NCBI GenBank assembly: GCA_009886115.1
Contig: VFJJ01000094.1
Span: 1-47,505 of the forward strand
Source: Actinomycetota bacterium
GTDB taxonomy: Bacteria > Actinomycetota > Acidimicrobiia > IMCC26256 > VFJJ01
Direction: 5' to 3'
Length of the DNA stretch: 47,505 nucleotides
Positions 43,213 to 47,505 of the stretch are shown here, in pieces. Both the position numbers and the translations under genes were made by a program. The notes under the pieces are model-generated. The model was not told the origin of the DNA and ran no database searches. It was given only the letters and a program-made list of their open reading frames with translations. Position 1 is the first letter of the stretch, and the number at the start of each line of letters is the position of its first letter.

Positions 43213-44474
43213 TCAGGGGCGGAGCAACGGGTGGGGGACGCGGCGGCGGCGGCTCGTCGGGCGGACGTTCGGGCGGTGGACGGGCCGGCGGCTCGGGCGG
43301 CCGCTCAGGCGGCTCGGGCGGCTCGGGCGGCCGTTCGGGCGGCCGTTCGGGGGGCGGCGACAGCAGCGGTGGCGCCGGTGGAAGCGGCGGTGCGGGCGGC
43401 ACGAGCGGTCGGCGCAGCGGAGCCGGCGGATCCCCCCCGGGTCGAGGTCGTGGCGGCGGCTTCGGCGACGGTCGCTTCGCGACCGGTGAGTCACGTTCCT
43501 GGGGTCCTCCCGGCAGCAGTCGCAGCGGCAGCGGTCGTTCAGGCGGCGCGGCCGGCGGTGGCGGCGGTGGCGGCGGTGGCGGCAGTGGCGGCAGTGGCGG
43601 TCGATCGGCGGCCGGACGCACCGGCACGTCGCGTTCGGCGGCCGGCGACGCAGGAGGGCGAACCGGTTCGGGCCGTTCAGCCGGGGGCGCGGCACGAGGT
43701 GACGAGGTCGCATCGCGTCGACCGCGTTCGGTCGGTCCGCCCTCGATCGGCGGCGATCAGATCGAGGGCCGCCAAGCGGTACGCGAAGCCCTGCGCTCGA
43801 GGCGCCGCAAGCTCAAGGAGCTGTACGTCGCGACCAGCCTGGAGCCCACGCCTGCGCTCACCGAGATCCTCCGCCTGGCCGAGGACGCCAACATCTCGGT
43901 GCGGGTGGTCCCCAGGGACCGGCTCGAACGACTCGCTCGCACCGAGGTGCACCAGGGCGTCGTGCTGCGCGCCGAGGCGCTCCCGATGGCCGATGTCGAC
44001 GACCTGATCAACGCCGAGACGTCGTTCCTGCTGGCGCTCGACGGTGTCACCGATCCGCAGAATCTGGGAGCGATTCTGCGGTCGGCCGACGGTGCCGGCG
44101 TCACCGGCGTGCTGTTGCCCAAGCACCGTGCCGTGCACGTGACCCCCGCCGTGGCCAAGGCCTCGGCGGGGGCCGTCGAGTACGTGCCCATCGGCCTGAT
44201 CCCCGGCGTGGCTGCCGTCCTCGACAAGGCCCGCAAGGCCGGCATGTGGATCGTCGGCCTCGACAGCGCCGGTACGGTCGACGTCTTCAACGTCACCCCG
44301 GCCGGTCAGCGCATCATGCTCGTGCTCGGCGCCGAGGGCACGGGCCTGTCCCGTCTGGTCATCGAGCGCTGCGACGTGCTGGTGCGCATCCCCATGGCCG
44401 GCCGTCTCGAATCGCTGAACGTGTCGGCGGCAGCCGCGCTCGCCTGCTTCGAGATCGGGCGGCGTCGAAGCTGA
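43209..44474 (+). CDS. rlmB: SpoU/TrmH-family 23S rRNA 2'-O-methyltransferase with Gly/Arg-rich head
   Basis: 421 residues. Residues ~181-421 are a complete RlmB-type SPOUT enzyme: substrate-binding domain IEGRQAVREALRSRRRKLKEL, then motif 1 DGVTDPQNLGAILRSADGAG, motif 2 LVLGAEGTGLSRLV and motif 3 IPMAGRLESLNVSAAAALA. They would methylate a ribose, probably G2251-equivalent of 23S rRNA. Residues 1-180 are an extreme low-complexity head of Gly, Ser, Arg and Ala with many RGG/SGG/GRSG units and one run of 12 glycines. Such heads occur in some actinobacterial homologues, but this one is long. ATG 43209 overlaps cysS. Confidence 0.9.
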   Translation: MIRGGATGGGRGGGGSSGGRSGGGRAGGSGGRSGGSGGSGGRSGGRSGGGDSSGGAGGSGGAGGTSGRRSGAGGSPPGRGRGGGFGDGRFATGESRSWGPPGSSRSGSGRSGGAAGGGGGGGGGGSGGSGGRSAAGRTGTSRSAAGDAGGRTGSGRSAGGAARGDEVASRRPRSVGPPSIGGDQIEGRQAVREALRSRRRKLKELYVATSLEPTPALTEILRLAEDANISVRVVPRDRLERLARTEVHQGVVLRAEALPMADVDDLINAETSFLLALDGVTDPQNLGAILRSADGAGVTGVLLPKHRAVHVTPAVAKASAGAVEYVPIGLIPGVAAVLDKARKAGMWIVGLDSAGTVDVFNVTPAGQRIMLVLGAEGTGLSRLVIERCDVLVRIPMAGRLESLNVSAAAALACFEIGRRRS

Positions 44475-44494
44475 CCAAGTGCGGATCGGCGCGC

Positions 44495-44866
44495 TTACGC
44501 CGGCATCGAGCCGAGGTCGTGGTTGGCGGCGTCGACGTCGCGGTGGAAGCGCTTGTGCACCCACATCGTCTCGGGCCCGATCGTCGTCTTGCCCCAGAGC
44601 CCCCTGACCGGGCTGAACGGCTCCCTGGGCAGCCGCCCGAGCAGGTCCTTGGGGGAGAACGGCTTGAACATCGAGGCCCGGCACACCACGACGGACCGGT
44701 CGGTCACCGCGACCAGCCGATACTTGGCCCCGAAGATCATGACCAGCCAGGTCACGAACGCCCAGTACGGGCTCGGTCCGGTCTGCGCAGCGAAGGCGTG
44801 GCGGATCTGCTCGCCCGGCTCGAGGTACGGCTGCATCCGTTCGGCGATCTTGTCCCTGGCGGCCAT
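44495..44866 (-). CDS. conserved hypothetical protein, PH-like
   Basis: 123 residues. An N-terminal helix (KIAERMQPYLEPGEQIRHAF) leads into a hydrophobic stretch (YWAFVTWLVMIFG) and strands KYRLVAVTDRSVVVCR, reminiscent of small bacterial PH-like proteins of the YdbS/YdbT sort. Not assigned to a known function. ATG 44866 has GAGAGGGA upstream. It converges with rlmB (21-bp gap) and follows the Asp-box gene's 3' end without overlap. Confidence 0.65.
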   Translation of the reverse strand: MAARDKIAERMQPYLEPGEQIRHAFAAQTGPSPYWAFVTWLVMIFGAKYRLVAVTDRSVVVCRASMFKPFSPKDLLGRLPREPFSPVRGLWGKTTIGPETMWVHKRFHRDVDAANHDLGSMPA

Positions 44867-44941
44867 TGGTGACGTCCCTCTCAGCGTTCGGCGGTCAATA
44901 GCCGCTCAGGGTAGCTGCGCTGCTCGGGGCTCCTGTGCCAC

Positions 44942-44983
44942 GGTCGGGCGCAGGGTCGGGCGCAGGGTCCGGCGCAGGGTCGG
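44942..44983. repeat. 12-bp tandem repeat, 3.5 copies
   Basis: GGTCGGGCGCAG at 44942-44953 and 44954-44965, GGTCCGGCGCAG at 44966-44977, then a half unit. It lies immediately downstream of the stop codon of the Asp-box protein gene. On the minus strand a different frame reads Pro-Ala-Pro-Asp repeats. Confidence 0.85.
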
Positions 44984-46354
44984 TCAGCCCGCGCTCCACA
45001 CCCAGAACCGGGTGGGAAACGCCGAGAACCCGACCGGGCGTCCACCCCAGGACGTCACGAACCTGGGACCGGCCGTGTCGGACAGCGTCCACGTTCGGCC
45101 ATCGGGCGACTCCCAGGCCAGCGGCTCCAGGCCCTCTTCGGTGAACCGGCCACCGATCGCGCCGATTGTCCCGTCGGGTCGTTGCACGAGCTCGAAGAGC
45201 CCACTCATCATCTCGGATGCCGCCTCGGGTTCGCCGGGAATGGTCAAGCGCTCCCAGACGACGAGATCGGGCGAGAGCCAAGCCGCAGGTTCGATCGACG
45301 GGGCGCCGGCAGCGTGCGCGTCGCCCACTGCGACGTAGCCATTCGGGACTGGCGACAGGTCGAGGACCGCACCGGGGTCGACACCGAGGATCGTGCGGCG
45401 CCACGACGATCCCGGCGACCAGACCCACACCGCTGGACGCTGAGTCGCCGATCCGTCGTCACCCCACTCGTTCACGATGCCGCCGACCACGAGCTGGTCA
45501 TCGACCCATCGCAGGACCGTCGGGGACCCGTCGACGAGAACACCGTCGGGGTCGTCCTGCCCGACCGGTTCCCATGACTCGAGATCCGGGCTCGACCAGG
45601 CTGTGATCGTCGCTCCCTTGGTGGTGTTCGGGTCATCGGTCTCGAGGACTGCCGTTGCCACCGTGCCGTCGTCGGCCACGGCGAGGAGCCCGAACTCGAA
45701 GATCGAGCCGGGCTCACCGACGGGGTGCATGGTCCAGTGTTCGAGATCGGTGGTCGATGCCACTGCGACTCTCGATCCCCCGTCGCCGTCATCGACTTCG
45801 ACCTTGCAACTCACGATCAGCTGGTCGCCACGCGCAATAATTCCCTGGTAACAGCGAGCCGGAGGGTCGACCGGGCCGACTCGCCAGCTCACACCGTCGT
45901 CGGTGACCCACACCCGTGACGTCCCGTCGCCGGCACCGTCCCGTTCGATCCCCAGCACGGCGAACCGGTCGCCCCACTGCGTCATCATCGTTAGGCCGAT
46001 GAAATCGACGTTCGCGAACGGATCGGGTGCCCCGGGCTCGACGGGCGACCATCCCGGGGGGCCCGACGGACCGGGCAGCACGGCGGCCGGTTCGACCGTG
46101 GCGATCTCGGGCCCGCCCGGACCGCCTCCTACCAGGACGGCGATCGTGGCCGCGATCACAACGACGGAAGTCGCAGTCGCGACGAGAGCGAGCCGCGGGC
46201 CGCGCAGCCACCCGCGATCCCGCGGGATCGGGAATCGGGCACTGCCCCTGACCGCACCCAGACCCTCGGCGGCGGGCATGGGAACCAGTTCGTGAGCCGT
46301 GCGGTCGGCGTAGTGCGCGCGGAGGCGGTCCTCCAGATCGGTCGGTGTCTTCAC
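44984..46354 (-). CDS. membrane protein with Asp-box propeller, putative sigma-linked sensor
   Basis: 456 residues. A cytoplasmic head of ~50 residues (TPTDLEDRLRAHYADRTA...) is followed by a membrane helix at ~54-76 and a large outer part. That part contains at least five repeats of the S/T-x-D-x-x-x-W Asp-box type (near residues 151, 201, 255, 361 and 416), indicating a beta-propeller. The GTG 46354 overlaps the stop of the ECF sigma gene by GTGA, so the two are co-translated. The arrangement fits a sigma factor paired with a membrane sensor or anti-sigma, though no standard anti-sigma domain is recognised in the head. Confidence 0.75.
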   Translation of the reverse strand: MKTPTDLEDRLRAHYADRTAHELVPMPAAEGLGAVRGSARFPIPRDRGWLRGPRLALVATATSVVVIAATIAVLVGGGPGGPEIATVEPAAVLPGPSGPPGWSPVEPGAPDPFANVDFIGLTMMTQWGDRFAVLGIERDGAGDGTSRVWVTDDGVSWRVGPVDPPARCYQGIIARGDQLIVSCKVEVDDGDGGSRVAVASTTDLEHWTMHPVGEPGSIFEFGLLAVADDGTVATAVLETDDPNTTKGATITAWSSPDLESWEPVGQDDPDGVLVDGSPTVLRWVDDQLVVGGIVNEWGDDGSATQRPAVWVWSPGSSWRRTILGVDPGAVLDLSPVPNGYVAVGDAHAAGAPSIEPAAWLSPDLVVWERLTIPGEPEAASEMMSGLFELVQRPDGTIGAIGGRFTEEGLEPLAWESPDGRTWTLSDTAGPRFVTSWGGRPVGFSAFPTRFWVWSAG

Positions 46355-46836
46355 GGTCGCTCCTCCAACAGGTGCTCCAGGCGTCGCAGCGCCCGGTGCA
46401 GGCGGCTCTTCACGGTCCCGGGCGCGATGTCGAGCGCCACGGCGATCTGCTCGGTCGACCAGTCGAGGTGGAACCGCAGCACCACCACCGCCCGCTGGTC
46501 GAGCGGCAGCGTCTTCAGGGCCCGGGCGATCGCCGGATCGGCGAACGTCGGCTCGTGGCTGGCCCACTGCTCGCCGGCCCGCTCGGCCCGTCCTCGGCGC
46601 CGCTCGACGCCGAGCCGGCGCTGGCGGTTGCGGGCCCAGTTCATGGCCACCCGGTACACCCACCCGTCCGGGTTGGCCATCGCCGAGACTTCCGACCAGT
46701 GCTCGCACGCCCGCACCATCGCCTCGTCGACGGCCTCGTCAGCCAGGTCCCGATCGTCGACCGAGAAGCGCACGGCCTGCAGCACCTCCCCGAAAGCGCC
46801 GCGGTAGAACTCGTCGAACGTCACGGCCCGGGGCAT
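46351..46836 (-). CDS. ECF-type RNA polymerase sigma factor
   Basis: 161 residues from ATG 46836; GTG 46857 would add 7. Region 2 is TFDEFYRGAFGEVLQAVRF through DRDLADEAVDEAMVRACEHW and NPDGWVYRVAMNWARNRQRR; region 4 is LPLDQRAVVVLRFHLDW with the helix-turn-helix EQIAVALDIAPGTVKSRLHR. No extension beyond region 4. No ribosome-binding site is evident ahead of either start. It is divergent from the tRNA-Thr gene 74 bp away and coupled to the Asp-box membrane protein. Confidence 0.92.
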   Translation of the reverse strand: MPRAVTFDEFYRGAFGEVLQAVRFSVDDRDLADEAVDEAMVRACEHWSEVSAMANPDGWVYRVAMNWARNRQRRLGVERRRGRAERAGEQWASHEPTFADPAIARALKTLPLDQRAVVVLRFHLDWSTEQIAVALDIAPGTVKSRLHRALRRLEHLLEERP

Positions 46837-46895
46837 CGGGTGAACAGTGGCTTCCACAGCCGACAAACACCAACGGGACCCATCCGGTTCCCGGG

Positions 46896-46901
46896 TACGA
46901 T
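46896..46901 (+). promoter_or_regulatory. putative -10 hexamer for tRNA-Thr(UGU)
   Basis: TACGAT ends 9 bases before the tRNA 5' end. No clear -35 at the usual spacing. Confidence 0.4.
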
Positions 46902-46910
46902 CACGGCTCC

Positions 46911-46983
46911 GCCGCGATAGCTCAGCTGGCAGAGCAGCTGTCTTGTAAACAGCAGGTCGTCGGTTCAAATCCGTCTCGCGGCT
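46911..46983 (+). tRNA. tRNA-Thr (anticodon UGU)
   Basis: Cloverleaf with a perfect 7-bp acceptor stem (GCCGCGA with TCGCGGC), D arm AGCTCAGCTGGCAGAGC, anticodon stem GCTGT/ACAGC around CTTGTAA (anticodon TGT, reads ACA) and T arm GTCGGTTCAAATCC. Discriminator U. CCA is not encoded. An integrase remnant begins 32 bp downstream, so this tRNA is a likely attachment site. Confidence 0.95.
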
Positions 46984-47014
46984 CTGAGTTATGGCTGGTC
47001 AGCGGCTCTTTTGG

Positions 47015-47256
47015 TCAGGCTCCGAGAGGCCTAACGGGGCCCTGATCCCGTTTTGCCCGCGTTTTGCCCGCGCGCGAATTCACGAGGGCTTCGTCGAGGC
47101 GGCTCGTGACGGCCTCGTCGAGCTCGGGGAAGAGATGCCCGTAGCGGTCCATCGTCACGGTGATCGACGAGTGCCCCCGGCGCTCCTTCACGACGAGCGG
47201 ACGAGCGTCCTCGGCCACGAGGAACGCCGCACAGGTATGTCTCAGGTCGTGCTTAT
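47015..47256 (-). pseudogene. 3' remnant of a tyrosine recombinase (phage-type integrase)
   Basis: About 80 C-terminal residues remain: the catalytic box KHDLRHTCAAFLV, then ERRGHSSITVTMDRYGHLFP, which holds the last His and the nucleophilic Tyr, and a normal tail ending at TGA 47015. Everything upstream of the HxLRH box is gone. The break, at about 47253, coincides with the first of the 13-bp motifs of the next element, so the gene was probably interrupted by insertion. It points towards the tRNA-Thr, as expected for an integrase next to its attachment site. Confidence 0.85.
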
Positions 47257-47360
47257 CCCGACATCGGGACAATCACGATCATGCCGACGTCCGCGTTATG
47301 CCGACGTCGGTGTGCGAGCCTTTGCGGGACAAGGTGATCGGGTTGTTGATGTCGGCATAA
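47253..47360. mobile_element. edge of a second mobile element with clustered recombinase-type motifs
   Basis: Four copies of a 13-bp motif, consensus TTATGCCGACRTC, lie at 47253-47265 (one mismatch), 47279-47291 (one mismatch), 47296-47308 and, inverted, 47348-47360. The last two form a 16-of-17 inverted repeat with flanking CGCG. Such clusters are typical of the ends of elements moved by tyrosine recombinases (RIT-type elements among them, from memory). The left edge coincides with the broken integrase gene. Confidence 0.6.
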
Positions 47361-47414
47361 CGCGAGCCGTCTCTGCCATCGTCTTCTTCCTCGTTCGGAG
47401 AGATGGAGGCAGGC

Positions 47415-47505
47415 ATGGCATGGTCGACCAGCAGGGTCAGCAGGGTCGTGATCACGGGGCCGTTGGGCCCGTTCGCTGATGCGTACCGCGAGAAGCTGGA
47501 GGAGC
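47415..47505 (+). CDS. N-terminal start of a tyrosine recombinase (partial, runs off window)
   Basis: From ATG 47415, with GGAGG five bases upstream, an open frame reads 30 residues including VITGPLGPFADAYREKLEE and leaves the window. This resembles the opening SAM-like helix of transposon-type tyrosine recombinases. Its position just inside the motif cluster fits the first recombinase gene of the element. Too short for certainty. Confidence 0.45.
   Translation, partial: MAWSTSRVSRVVITGPLGPFADAYREKLEE

Noticed and set aside
46837-46968. Upstream extension of the ECF sigma frame
   Set aside because: It would run through the tRNA-Thr gene on the opposite strand and has no sigma-like sequence before residue 1 of the chosen start.

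Overview
The window is high-GC bacterial DNA with dense, tightly packed operons, many GTG starts and many genes whose start codon lies 6-10 bases after a TANNNT -10 hexamer (leaderless-type promoters). The core gene order matches the chromosome of Actinomycetota: DUF2342 metalloprotease-tilS-hpt-ftsH-folE-folP-folB-folK-DUF2520-panC-coaX-lysS-clpC, and radA-disA-carD-ispD-ispF-cysS-rlmB (compare Mycobacterium tuberculosis Rv3626c to Rv3596c and Rv3586 to Rv3579c). nadB-nadC sits where mycobacteria carry panD. I infer an actinobacterium outside the well-studied orders, plausibly class Acidimicrobiia; no rRNA or marker search was possible.

Layout. 1-3.9 kb: tRNA-Thr(CGU), then a molybdate uptake locus (modB-modC, a PadR-type regulator, modA). 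Both modB and modA are preceded by the same inverted-repeat site. 3.9-7.7 kb: acyl-CoA dehydrogenase and short-chain dehydrogenase on the minus strand, then a SRPBCC protein and a PlsC-like acyltransferase on the plus strand. 7.7-11.5 kb: an unusual membrane-tethered ECF sigma factor fused to a zinc-finger and an extracytoplasmic domain, two small secreted/membrane proteins and a DUF2342 zinc protease. 11.5-22.5 kb: tilS, hpt, a degenerate repeat-protein remnant, ftsH, folate genes, a degenerate (probably inactive) dual-specificity-phosphatase homologue, pyruvate kinase (opposite strand, apparent CTG start), then DUF2520 and panC. 22.5-27.7 kb: nadB, nadC, coaX and lysS.

27.7-36.2 kb: a GIDE-LemA fusion protein and a polyprenyl diphosphate synthase on the minus strand, clpC and an LppM-like lipoprotein on the plus strand, then a tandem pair of ATP-grasp genes of which the upstream copy is truncated. 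36.2-44.5 kb: radA, disA, a Crp/Fnr regulator (minus), carD, ispD, ispF, cysS and an rlmB with a 180-residue Gly/Ser/Arg-rich head. 44.5-46.9 kb: a small hypothetical and an ECF sigma factor translationally coupled to a membrane protein with an Asp-box propeller. 46.9-47.5 kb: tRNA-Thr(UGU) followed by the 3' remnant of a tyrosine integrase, interrupted by the edge of a second mobile element that carries clustered 13-bp repeats and the first codons of another recombinase, which runs off the window.

The most promising leads are the membrane-anchored sigma factor with its neighbours, the shared operator and PadR gene of the molybdate locus, the pseudophosphatase inside the folate operon, and the nested mobile elements at the right-hand tRNA.
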